27,262 nt of DNA from RGIG1828 sp045541875. GTDB lineage: Bacteria; Bacillota; Clostridia; UMGS1810. The DNA is taken from the NCBI GenBank assembly GCA_045541875.1, contig JAZQJX010000027.1:1-27262 (forward strand), given 5' to 3'. A program made the position numbers and the translations under genes. Positions within the stretch are counted from its first letter, which is position 1. Every line of letters begins with the position of its first letter. Positions 1-8,400 of the stretch are shown piece by piece. The notes below the pieces were generated by a model. That model did no database searches. It saw only the letters and a list, made by a program, of their open reading frames with translations, and had not been told where the DNA came from.

Positions 1-277
1 TAGTGCAGTAAGACTTGAACACCTATTGGTTTTAGCAGGGCAATTTTCCCTAAAACTGTGTCAAACCCCTTGATAATACGGAAGTATTCCCTGCGAGCTT
101 TTCCTTGTTTTAGAAAAAATTGCCACTGATAAAACTGCTCACATCTCAAACGGATTATTTTTAGGAGAATTTTACTGCGGAGGTCGCAGATGGGCTGTCG
201 CCCTTCAAGACTGACAAATTGAAAGGCTTCAAAAATAATTCGTTTGAGACAACAGGGGTTCGAGTCTTACTGCACTA
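1..277. repeat. MITE-like structured element with 23-bp terminal inverted repeats
   Basis: Bases 1-23 and 255-277 are inverted repeats differing at two positions (core TAGTGCAGTAAGACT). Inside lie two more long imperfect inverted repeats, 29-56 with 107-135 and 144-163 with 229-249, so the element could fold as a three-way junction. Smaller hairpins sit in the arms: AATAC-GGAA-GTATT (75-88), CTGCG/CGCAG (175-189) and GGGC-TGTC-GCCC (192-203). No convincing reading frame is present. A non-autonomous transposable element is the simplest reading; a structured RNA is possible. The left end coincides with the window edge, so a target-site duplication cannot be tested and the element could extend further. 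The right end resembles a tRNA T-loop (GGTTCGAGTC), but no tRNA folds there. Confidence 0.55.
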
Positions 278-409
278 GAAAAAAATTTTCGCAGTTACAT
301 TAATTTTTTTGCCACATAATACCGGCAGTACAATTTTTTCCAAAACAAAATGCAACTTAAGTCAGGCTATAATCACATAGACAGATATTGCATCTCAGTT
401 TACAATTTA

Positions 410-2248
410 CTACTTGAAATAAAGAGCAAATCCGCCCTTTTGAACATAGAGACTTTCTCCCCTTATGCTCACTTTGTGGCATATGACGGCAGAGTTTGTC
501 TCTGTTTTATATTCATCGTCTGACATATTTATAATTCCGACGGCTTTTTCCTTTTCAGTTTCTCTTTTCATAATCATAACACCCAAGGTGTGAGAAAAAC
601 TGATTGTTCCCTTTTGAAGTGCAGGATGTGAATTCTTGATTTTTCCCAATTCCCTGAAAAATTCGCAAATTTCGTTGCCTGTTTCATCCCATTTAAAATA
701 TCCTCTGGAAAAGGGGTCTCCAAATCCCTCCATGCCGATTTCATCACCATAATATATGCAGGCAGTTCCCGGAAGAAAATACTGCAAAAATGAAGCGACA
801 TAGAGTCTGTCTTTTGCATCGGAACGCATTTTTTCATTCATTTTAAATGAGGCTTTTTCTTCCTTCGTCATTGCCTCATCCGCATCCGACAGGCAGGTTA
901 TGATTCGGCTTGTGTCGTGAGTTGAAAGAGAATTCATAAGGCTGTGAAGAGAGTCTTTGGGATAGTTTTCGGCAATAGTCATAACCTCCCTTTCAAATTC
1001 CTCACCGTTTTTTCTCTTTGTCACATAATCTATTATTGCATTTTTGAAAACATAATTCATAACAGAGTCAAGTTCTGAATGAGTAAAATATTTTCTTCTC
1101 ACGCCATAACTTATTTTGTTTGATGCATCCTCCCACACTTCACCGATGAGAAAACTGTCTTTTTTGATTTCTTTTACTTTTTTCCTCAGAAGATATATGA
1201 ATTCATCGGGGAGTTCGTCTGCCACATCAAGTCTGAATCCGTCAGCGCCTTTCCCCATCCAATGGGAGATGACTGAATCGGGCGATGAAATTATATAGTC
1301 AACAAACCCCTGACTCATTTCATCTGTGCAGGGAAGTGTTTCAATTCCCCACCAGGTTTCATAATCGTTTTTGTTTTCCCCAAACTTAAACCAGTCTTTA
1401 TAGGGAGATTCACTGTTATGAAAAGCACCGTCACCAAATTCATTTTCCTTGTCAAAATATATGCTTCTTGATCCTGTGTGTGAAAAAACACCGTCAAGAA
1501 TAATTCTGATGTCCCTTGAGTGTGCCTCGGTGCAAAGGTTTTCAAAATCCTTTTCGCACCCTAAAAGAGGATCGATTCTTTTATAGTCACAGGTGTCATA
1601 TCTGTGATTTGAATATGCCATAAAAATGGGGTTTAAATATATTACGGAAACTCCAAGAGATTTTATATAGTCAAGTTTTTTTGTTATTCCCTTAAGATTT
1701 CCTCCAAAAAAATCACAGTTTAAAATTTTCCCGTTTTCATCAGGGCGAAAATCGGGAATGTCGTCTTTGTTTTCGTGAATGTAAAATGGGCAAAGTTTGC
1801 CATCTGAATTTTCAATCTCCTGTGCATAGAATCTGTCAGGGAAAATCTGATACATAACTTTTCCCTTAAAGATTTCGGGAACAGAAAAACCTTTTTCATA
1901 GCAACTTATCTGCCACTTTTCTCCAACGCCTATGTTTGTCTGGTCATATCCCTGACGGAAAAGTTCAAATTCCGAACCTTTTGTGAAGATTTTAAAATGG
2001 TAAAAATATAATCCTTTTTCAGAAAGAGAGAATTTGCATCCGTAGGTTTCATATACACCGTCTTCTGATATCAGATGCATAGGAACAGAATGACTTTCTC
2101 CTGTGTGGTCGTTGCAAAAAAGAATTTTTGCATCATAGGTTTCACACGATGAGGGAATCTTTATGGAAACAAAGCATTCCTCCCCCTCGCAAAGCGCCCC
2201 GAAAGGATTTTTATATTCACTTTTTTTACTGTCATATAAAATACGCAA
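410..2248 (-). CDS. GH13 alpha-glucan hydrolase (cyclomaltodextrinase/neopullulanase-like)
   Basis: A 612-residue cytoplasmic enzyme (no signal peptide) expected to cleave alpha-1,4 (perhaps alpha-1,6) bonds in maltodextrins. Residues about 1-115 form an N-terminal beta domain of the kind found in cyclomaltodextrinases, and the barrel starts near 130 (VMYQIFPDRF). The four GH13 regions are visible: I DGVFSH (252-257), II GFRLDVADE (337-345, nucleophile D341), III IGEVWE (acid/base E370), IV STHD (442-445, H444 and D445). The residue before the region I histidine is Ser rather than the usual Asn. The start is a TTG at 2246-2248, chosen because CAGGTGA lies 6-7 nt upstream. The gene begins 6 bp after the PAP2 stop, so it is probably the last gene of the operon. 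The GH13 fold is certain; the exact substrate is inferred. Confidence 0.92.
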   Translation of the reverse strand: MRILYDSKKSEYKNPFGALCEGEECFVSIKIPSSCETYDAKILFCNDHTGESHSVPMHLISEDGVYETYGCKFSLSEKGLYFYHFKIFTKGSEFELFRQGYDQTNIGVGEKWQISCYEKGFSVPEIFKGKVMYQIFPDRFYAQEIENSDGKLCPFYIHENKDDIPDFRPDENGKILNCDFFGGNLKGITKKLDYIKSLGVSVIYLNPIFMAYSNHRYDTCDYKRIDPLLGCEKDFENLCTEAHSRDIRIILDGVFSHTGSRSIYFDKENEFGDGAFHNSESPYKDWFKFGENKNDYETWWGIETLPCTDEMSQGFVDYIISSPDSVISHWMGKGADGFRLDVADELPDEFIYLLRKKVKEIKKDSFLIGEVWEDASNKISYGVRRKYFTHSELDSVMNYVFKNAIIDYVTKRKNGEEFEREVMTIAENYPKDSLHSLMNSLSTHDTSRIITCLSDADEAMTKEEKASFKMNEKMRSDAKDRLYVASFLQYFLPGTACIYYGDEIGMEGFGDPFSRGYFKWDETGNEICEFFRELGKIKNSHPALQKGTISFSHTLGVMIMKRETEKEKAVGIINMSDDEYKTETNSAVICHKVSIRGESLYVQKGGFALYFK

Positions 2249-2254
2249 AAATAA

Positions 2255-3184
2255 TCACCTGCTGTTGTTTTTATTTCCAAGACGTGAAAAGAATGAAAAT
2301 GTAAAAGGCCAGATTCCGCAGGCAAAAAGCGATATGAGAAAATATCTTACTGCGCCTGATAGGGGATGATTTAAAAAGACAATTTCAAGAGGCATTTTAA
2401 GACCTTCTTTTATTATAAAGACAATAAGCGTTCCGAAAATCAGTTTTATAATTTGTGCCCACCACACAGCCTTTGTATCAAAGTTTATGTGCTTTTGGTC
2501 AATTTCATACCCAAGCCATATGCCAAGAACTATTCCAAGAATCCTGAAAGAATTACCCCTTGCTTCCGTAAAGTTTGCAAGATCCGTGCTTTGAGGGAAT
2601 TTATAAAGTTCCATATAAAGAACAAAGGCAAATGAAAAGAAAACCATCAAAGCAAAATTAATTCTCATTTTTCTTTTGCACTCGGTAAGTTTCCCTAAAA
2701 AAGGCGTCATTATGAACGTGAGAAAAACTGCAATTACAACAGACACACCCACATCAAGAGGCGTGTGTACTCCGAGATACATCCTTGAAAAAGGGATAAG
2801 AACACAAAGAATTATGCACACATATCTTATGACTTTTATGCTAAATGCCCTTGCGATAGATGCATATGTTCCGACGGAAATCTGAGTGTGTCCCGATGGA
2901 AATGAATATCCTCCGGCCTCGCCCCTTGCAGACTCCACAATGGTGAAACTTTTATCTTTCACCCAGGGCCTTGGAACACGGCAGAAAATTTTGAGAAACT
3001 GATTTGTTAAAAGTCCCCAAAACCCAACCATAAGACAATAATAGCCTTTTTTCTTGTCTGCACACCAAAAGAGGATAAAACTTATTACTATAAAAATGGA
3101 TTCTTCCCCAAAATGTGTTATGAAGGAGAAAACAGAGTCCCAAAAGGGTGTGCGAAGTGATTCCAAAAGTTTTAAAAATTCCAT
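2255..3184 (-). CDS. PAP2-family membrane phosphatase
   Basis: A 309-residue multi-spanning membrane protein of the type 2 phosphatidic acid phosphatase superfamily, which dephosphorylates lipid phosphates such as phosphatidate or undecaprenyl pyrophosphate at the membrane surface. The three PAP2 motifs are complete: C1 K-x6-RP (K65-P73), C2 PSGH (96-99, catalytic H99) and C3 SR-x5-H-x3-D (S133, R134, H140, D144). The catalytic core ends near residue 160. The remaining roughly 150 residues are additional hydrophobic segments, making it longer than minimal PAP2 proteins. AAAGGTAG precedes the ATG. It lies between the DUF4430 lipoprotein and the GH13 gene, all on the same strand with short gaps. 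The lipid substrate cannot be read from the sequence. Confidence 0.9.
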   Translation of the reverse strand: MEFLKLLESLRTPFWDSVFSFITHFGEESIFIVISFILFWCADKKKGYYCLMVGFWGLLTNQFLKIFCRVPRPWVKDKSFTIVESARGEAGGYSFPSGHTQISVGTYASIARAFSIKVIRYVCIILCVLIPFSRMYLGVHTPLDVGVSVVIAVFLTFIMTPFLGKLTECKRKMRINFALMVFFSFAFVLYMELYKFPQSTDLANFTEARGNSFRILGIVLGIWLGYEIDQKHINFDTKAVWWAQIIKLIFGTLIVFIIKEGLKMPLEIVFLNHPLSGAVRYFLISLFACGIWPFTFSFFSRLGNKNNSR

Positions 3185-3221
3185 ATGTTTCTACCTTTTA
3201 TATCAGATTGTAAGTCTGAAA

Positions 3222-3650
3222 TCAGACAACCTTGTACACAAGAGCAAATCTGTCACCATCTTTGATTCCTGTTTCACTAACGCCTGTGGTGAGTTGAAGT
3301 CCGTCTTTTTCCAGAGACCAGAAACTCCTGTTTTTATCATAGTCTGCTTCCATACCATTGACATGTGTCACATAAACCCCGTAGGGTCCTTCATCTCCTG
3401 AAATTATGTTATGTTCCAGAAGGGCATCTGCAAGAAATTCCGCATTGGTTCTGAGAACAAATTCAACTGACTTTTCCTCTGCCTTAACCTCAAGTGTAAT
3501 CGTCTTTTGCCCTTCCCCGAAAGTCTGGTTTTCAGTGTAAGAAGCACTTTCCCAAAGGCTCACTTCCTCTTTCAGCATATTGCAGGATGCAAAAGTAAAA
3601 GAAAGAATTATGCCCAAAGCAACTGCCAGTATGTTTTTTATTTTTTTCAT
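3222..3650 (-). CDS. DUF4430-domain lipoprotein
   Basis: A 142-residue secreted lipoprotein. The N-terminus is a classic lipoprotein signal peptide (MKKIKN then a hydrophobic run, lipobox FASC, lipidated C23). The mature part, about residues 40-142, matches the DUF4430/transcobalamin C-terminal-like fold by its order of elements: ALLE, YGVYVTHVNG, ADYD, FWSLEKDG, GVSETGIKDGDRFALVY. Such domains occur in ligand-binding or adhesion proteins of Firmicutes. The reading frame extends 10 codons upstream to 3680, but the ATG at 3650 is preferred: it opens a standard signal peptide and has GGAGGGAAAG just upstream. It follows the larger lipoprotein by 32 bp and is likely co-transcribed. The ligand is unknown. 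Confidence 0.8.
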   Translation of the reverse strand: MKKIKNILAVALGIILSFTFASCNMLKEEVSLWESASYTENQTFGEGQKTITLEVKAEEKSVEFVLRTNAEFLADALLEHNIISGDEGPYGVYVTHVNGMEADYDKNRSFWSLEKDGLQLTTGVSETGIKDGDRFALVYKVV

Positions 3651-3682
3651 CTTCTTTCCCTCCGTTTGTTTTTGATACATAA

Positions 3683-4816
3683 TTATTTCCTTTTGGTAAA
3701 TTCAAGGGGTTTTCCCTCAGTGCCATATAAGAAGGGATCGCCATCTGTATGAACAAGAGTCAATGTATCATTTTTCACATTCCACATAAACTCACCGTTA
3801 AAAGGACCGCTTCCGTATGAATCTTCCATGTCAAGAGTGATTCTTGTTTTTTCAGATCCCCTTGCCCACTTTCCTCTGAAATGTACAATATACTCACTTT
3901 CATAAGGTCCGCATCTGTAAGAACCTGAACCGTCTGAATAAAGATCAAGCGAGAGCATCCACTGCTGTCCGTCTTCATCTCTCATCAGGCAGTCCCAGTT
4001 ACCATTGACAGTCCAGAGTACAGGATCTCCTGTTGTATCTGCATTAAAGATTTCTTCCCCGTCACCTTTTGGTGTGAAGTTTCTGAAAGGTGTAAAATCA
4101 ATGGCAATGGTTCTTTTTCCGAGTGAGTTTTCCATTTCGCCGAATTCTTCTTCTGATATCTGCATCTCTTCTGCTTTGTTTTTGTCATACTCTCCGGTTG
4201 TGTTGTGGAAAAAACCTATGTCTGTATAGTCATTGCTTCTCTCATATGAGAAGTTAAAATCACTGCATACAAGGTTTCCTTCTTCTCCGAGGGAATATGT
4301 GCCGAAGATCCTGTATGAGGCTCCGTTTGAACCGCCGTTATATATCTCACCTTTATCCATAAGAGAATAGGAGTTTCTGCTTCTGCCCTCAAGAACCAAT
4401 GTGGGGCTGTCAATAACAAGAGTGTACATGGCATAGAGATCATTTTTTACATATGCGTATTCTTCATCATATGACTGACCGATCAAAAGTTCTTTTATGC
4501 CGTCGCCGTTTATGTCTTCAATTTTATATCCTATAACATCAAGTGCCTCATCTTCAAGATAACTTCCAACCTCTACAACGCCCATAAAACCTTCCTTGAT
4601 ATCACTTTGATTGGAAGCATATTCAATGGTATAATAATACTCTTCAAGAAGATTATCATACACTTTGTCATAGTCAACTGCTTTACCTGTCTCTGTTTCA
4701 GAGGCAGAACTTTCTGCCTTTTTTTCTGAAGTTTTGTCTTTGTTTTTTTCTTCGCATCCCCCAAAGGTTAATGCAAGGCAAAAAACCAATGCAAAAATTC
4801 CAAGTTTCTTTTTCAT
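3683..4816 (-). CDS. Hypothetical lipoprotein with an EF-hand-like calcium loop
   Basis: A 377-residue predicted lipoprotein: MKKK start, hydrophobic segment, lipobox FGGC with lipidated C21, then a charged low-complexity linker (Glu/Lys/Ser/Thr, about 22-46). A DINGDGIKELLIG segment near 101-113 is typical of the short calcium-binding DxDGD loops in extracellular proteins. The C-terminal third (about 265-377) is rich in Gly/Tyr/Trp and alternating beta-strand patterns, suggesting a beta-sandwich or lipocalin-like domain. I do not recognise the full-length family. The ribosome site GGGGGAAA precedes the ATG. It is the first gene of the minus-strand cluster with the DUF4430 lipoprotein, PAP2 and GH13. 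No strong promoter was found upstream, only a 6-bp inverted repeat GCAGAT/ATCTGC (4877-4900). Confidence 0.7.
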   Translation of the reverse strand: MKKKLGIFALVFCLALTFGGCEEKNKDKTSEKKAESSASETETGKAVDYDKVYDNLLEEYYYTIEYASNQSDIKEGFMGVVEVGSYLEDEALDVIGYKIEDINGDGIKELLIGQSYDEEYAYVKNDLYAMYTLVIDSPTLVLEGRSRNSYSLMDKGEIYNGGSNGASYRIFGTYSLGEEGNLVCSDFNFSYERSNDYTDIGFFHNTTGEYDKNKAEEMQISEEEFGEMENSLGKRTIAIDFTPFRNFTPKGDGEEIFNADTTGDPVLWTVNGNWDCLMRDEDGQQWMLSLDLYSDGSGSYRCGPYESEYIVHFRGKWARGSEKTRITLDMEDSYGSGPFNGEFMWNVKNDTLTLVHTDGDPFLYGTEGKPLEFTKRK

Positions 4817-4901
4817 AAAAATTTCCCCCTTGATTTTATATGATACTATTTTATTTGCGGTTTCGTTTTTGTTTTTGCAGATATGTAAACTAAAATCTGC
4901 C

Positions 4902-5018
4902 CGATATGAATTCTCGTCGCGTCAGCGACATATCGAGTGCGAAGCACATATCGAGTCATTTATGACATATCGAGAATTCGCAAGAATTCATATCGACGAT
5001 TTCATCTTTGATGAAATC
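4902..5018. repeat. Hairpin array A, separator ATATCGA
   Basis: Five short perfect hairpins are separated by an identical 7-nt word, ATATCGA, at 4930, 4948, 4967 and 4990. The hairpins are GTCGC-gtca-GCGAC (4916-4929), GTGC-gaa-GCAC (4937-4947), GTCAT-tt-ATGAC (4955-4966), GAATTC-gcaa-GAATTC (4974-4989) and GATTTCATC/GATGAAATC (4998-5018). An outer inverted repeat CGATATGAATTCT (4902-4914) / AGAATTCATATCG (4983-4995) brackets the first four. The stems share no sequence, only the property of being palindromic and of beginning with G and ending with C. It lies in the gap between the divergent lipoprotein operon and ileS, next to array B. Confidence 0.85.
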
Positions 5019-5057
5019 ATTATATAATTAGGTGATAGAAAAGATGCGTCATTTTTA

Positions 5058-5239
5058 ATGAATTGACAACTGTCGTTGTCATGAATTGGCTAAAGCCATG
5101 AATTGTTGCTATCGCAACATGAATTGAATTGCCTATATAATGTACGAAGTGCAATTCATGAGCCGCAAGGCTCAATTCATGAAATCACAGATTTCAATTC
5201 ACGCCGAAGGCAATTCATTGAGTTTGCTTTGCAAACTCA
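5058..5239. repeat. Hairpin array B, separator ATGAATT switching to AATTCAT
   Basis: In the left half the separator is ATGAATT (5058, 5081, 5098, 5119), followed by hairpins GACAAC-tgtc-GTTGTC (5065-5080), GGC-taaa-GCC (5088-5097) and GTTGC-tatc-GCAAC (5105-5118). The centre (5126-5152) is an imperfect hairpin. In the right half the separator is the reverse complement AATTCAT (5153, 5174, 5212; AATTCAC at 5196), with hairpins GAGCC-gcaa-GGCTC (5160-5173), GAAATC-aca-GATTTC (5181-5195), GCC-gaa-GGC (5203-5211) and TGAGTTTGC/GCAAACTCA (5219-5239). Four separators on each side make the whole array a large interrupted palindrome whose small hairpins could protrude as side branches. From 5240 to the ileS promoter nothing else is evident. 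Confidence 0.88.
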
Positions 5240-5321
5240 TTATACCACACCGTTATTCATTAATCAATATTACACTTGTGATTTATTGCAGAAAATATGC
5301 ACCTTAATCTTGTCCAAACTA

Positions 5322-5350
5322 TTGACAAACAAAGGCTTGTGATATATACT
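5322..5350 (+). promoter_or_regulatory. Probable ileS promoter
   Basis: TTGACA at 5322-5327 and TATACT at 5345-5350 are 17 bp apart; an alternative -10, TATAAT, follows at 5350-5355. The start codon lies about 50 nt after the predicted transcription start, too short a leader for the T-box that often controls aminoacyl-tRNA synthetase genes in Firmicutes. Confidence 0.7.
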
Positions 5351-5407
5351 ATAATAGTATATTTATGTATTATGGTTAGTGTAAAAACAATGTCAGGAGG
5401 CATTATA

Positions 5408-8400
5408 ATGTATAACAAGGTTGACACAAACCTCAATTTTGTTGAAAGAGAAAAACAAATTGAGAAGTTCTGGAAAGAAAATGACATATTCCAGAAAAGT
5501 ATTGACACAAGAAAAGAAGGAGAAACCTACACCTTCTATGACGGCCCTCCAACTGCCAACGGAAAGCCTCATATAGGTCACGTTCTCACAAGGGTAATCA
5601 AAGATATGATTCCCCGTTATCGCACAATGAAAGGTCATAAGGTCCTCAGAAAAGCAGGTTGGGACACTCACGGTCTTCCCGTTGAACTTGAGGTTGAAAA
5701 ACTTCTTGGTCTTGACGGAAAAGAACAGATTGAAAAATACGGTCTTGAACCTTTCATTTCAAAATGTAAGGAAAGCGTATGGCAATATAAGGGCATGTGG
5801 GAAGACTTTTCAGGCACAGTAGGTTTCTGGGCTGATATGGACGATCCCTATGTTACATATGACAACAACTTCATTGAATCGGAATGGTGGGCTTTAAAGC
5901 AGATATGGGAAAAAGGTCTTCTTTACAAAGGCTTTAAAATTGTTCCCTACTGCCCAAGATGCGGAACTCCCCTTTCATCTCACGAAGTGGCACAGGGATA
6001 CAAGGCTGTCAAGGAACGCTCCGCCGTTGTACGTTTTAAGGTTATCGGCGAAGATGCATATTTCCTTGCATGGACAACCACTCCCTGGACTCTTCCCTCA
6101 AACGTTGCGCTTTGCGTAAACCCCGATGATGACTACTGCAAAGTAAAGGCTGCAGACGGATATACCTACTATATGGCAAATGCACTTCTTGACAAAGTTC
6201 TTTCACCTCTTGCCAAAGAAGACAAGCCTGCTTATGAAATCATTGAAAACTATAAAGGTGCTGACCTTGAATATAAAGAGTATGAGCCTCTTTTTGAATG
6301 TCAGAAAATCCCTTGCGAAAAGCAGGGCAAAAAGGCTCATTTTGTAACCTGCGACAGTTATGTTACAATGTCTGACGGTACAGGTATTGTTCACATTGCT
6401 CCCGCATTTGGTGAAGACGACGCAAATGTCGGAAGAAAATATGACCTTCCCTTTGTTCAGTTTGTAGATGCACAGGGTAATCTTACAGAAGAAACACCTT
6501 TTGCAGGTCTTTTTGTTAAAGATGCAGATCCCAAGGTTTTAGTAGACCTTGATTCAAGAGGACTTCTCTTTGATGCTCCCAAATTTGAGCATGACTATCC
6601 TTTCTGCTGGAGATGTGACACTCCTCTTATCTACTATGCAAGAGAGAGTTGGTTCATAAAAATGACTGCGGTAAGAGATGACCTTATCCGCAACAACAAT
6701 ACAATCAACTGGATTCCCGAATCAATCGGCACAGGCCGTTTCGGTGACTGGCTGAAAAACGTTCAGGACTGGGGCGTAAGCCGTGACAGATATTGGGGAA
6801 CTCCGTTAAATATCTGGGAATGTTCCTGCGGCAAACGTCATTCCATTGGTTCAATTGAAGAACTCAAAAGCATGAGTGACAACTGTCCTGAGGAAATTGA
6901 ACTCCACCGCCCATACATTGATGCAGTTACCATCAAATGTCCCGACTGTGGCGGTGAGATGACAAGAGTAAAAGAAGTTATCGACTGCTGGTTTGACTCA
7001 GGTGCAATGCCCTTTGCACAGTGGCACTATCCTTTTGAAAACAAAGAAATCTTCGATGACAACTTCCCTGCAGACTTTATCAGTGAAGCAGTTGACCAGA
7101 CAAGAGGATGGTTCTATTCACTTCTTGCAATTTCAACTCTTATCTTTAATAAAGCCCCCTACAAAAACGTTATCGTTCTCGGTCACGTTCAGGATGAAAA
7201 CGGACAGAAAATGTCCAAATCCAAAGGAAATGCAGTTGATCCTTTCGATGCACTCAAAGAACACGGTGCAGATGCCATCAGATGGTATTTCTATTCAAAT
7301 TCTGCTCCTTGGCTTCCAAACCGTTTCCACAAAGGGGCTGTAACAGAAGGTCAGAGAAAGTTTATGGGAACTCTCTGGAACACATATGCATTCTTTGTAC
7401 TTTATGCAAACATTGATGAGTTTGATGCAACAAAATATTCCCTTGAAAAAGACAAACTCGGTGTTCTTGACAGATGGATGCTTTCAAAACTAAACACTTT
7501 GGTAAAAGAAGTTGACGACAACCTTGCGAACTACAAAATCACCGAAACTGCAAGAATTCTTCAGAGTTTTGTTGATGAACTTTCAAACTGGTATGTAAGA
7601 AGAAGCCGTGAAAGATTCTGGGTTAAGGGTATGCCTCAGGACAAAATCAATGCATATATGACACTCTATACAACTCTTGTTACCCTCGCTAAAGTAAGCG
7701 CTCCCATGATTCCTTTCATGACAGAAGACATCTACCAGAATCTTGTTCGTTCAATAGATAAAGATGCTCCCGAAAGTATTCACCTTTGCGATTTCCCTGT
7801 TTGCGATGAAACTTTCATTGACAAAGCACTTGAAGAAGACATGGAAAAAGTTCTTGATGTGGTTGTTCTTGCAAGAGCGGCAAGAAATGCATCCGGCATC
7901 AAAAACCGTCAGCCTATCGGAAAAATGTTTGTCAAAGCAGACTTTGCACTCAGCGAGTTCTTCACAGACATCATAAAAGAAGAAATCAACGTTAAAGATG
8001 TTGAGTATACAGACGACGTTAAGGAATGTACAACCTACTCATTCAAGCCGCAACTCAGAACCGTTGGTCCGAAATACGGCAAATTCCTCGGAAAGATTCA
8101 GGCTGCCCTCTCATCTCTTAACGGCAATGAAGCAATGGCTGAACTTGAAGCAAATGGTGCTTTGAAATTTGACTTTGACGCAAACGTGGTGGAACTTACA
8201 AAAGAAGATCTTCTCATAGAATCTGCACAGGTTGAAGGTTTTGCATCCGAGACTGACAAGGGCATTACGGTTGTTCTTGACACACGTCTCACAGATGAAC
8301 TCATCGAAGAAGGTTTTGTAAGAGAAATCATCAGTAAAATCCAGACAATGCGTAAGGATTCTCTCTTTGAAGTTATGGATCATATCAAAGTGTACACATC

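Noticed and set aside
255..277. tRNA gene 3' end (GGTTCGAGTC)
   Set aside because: No matching D-arm, anticodon arm or T-stem partner lies in the preceding 80 bases; the segment instead pairs with the left end of the 277-bp element.
278..409. Small gene or promoter between the MITE-like element and the GH13 gene
   Set aside because: AT-rich sequence without a coherent frame or clear promoter pair.
4902..5239. CRISPR array
   Set aside because: The constant part is only 7 nt and the intervening sequences are self-complementary hairpins of varied length, not 30-40 nt unique spacers; no cas genes are present.
5240..5407. T-box leader upstream of ileS
   Set aside because: No AGGGTGG-type T-box sequence or specifier stem; the promoter is about 50 bp from the start codon.
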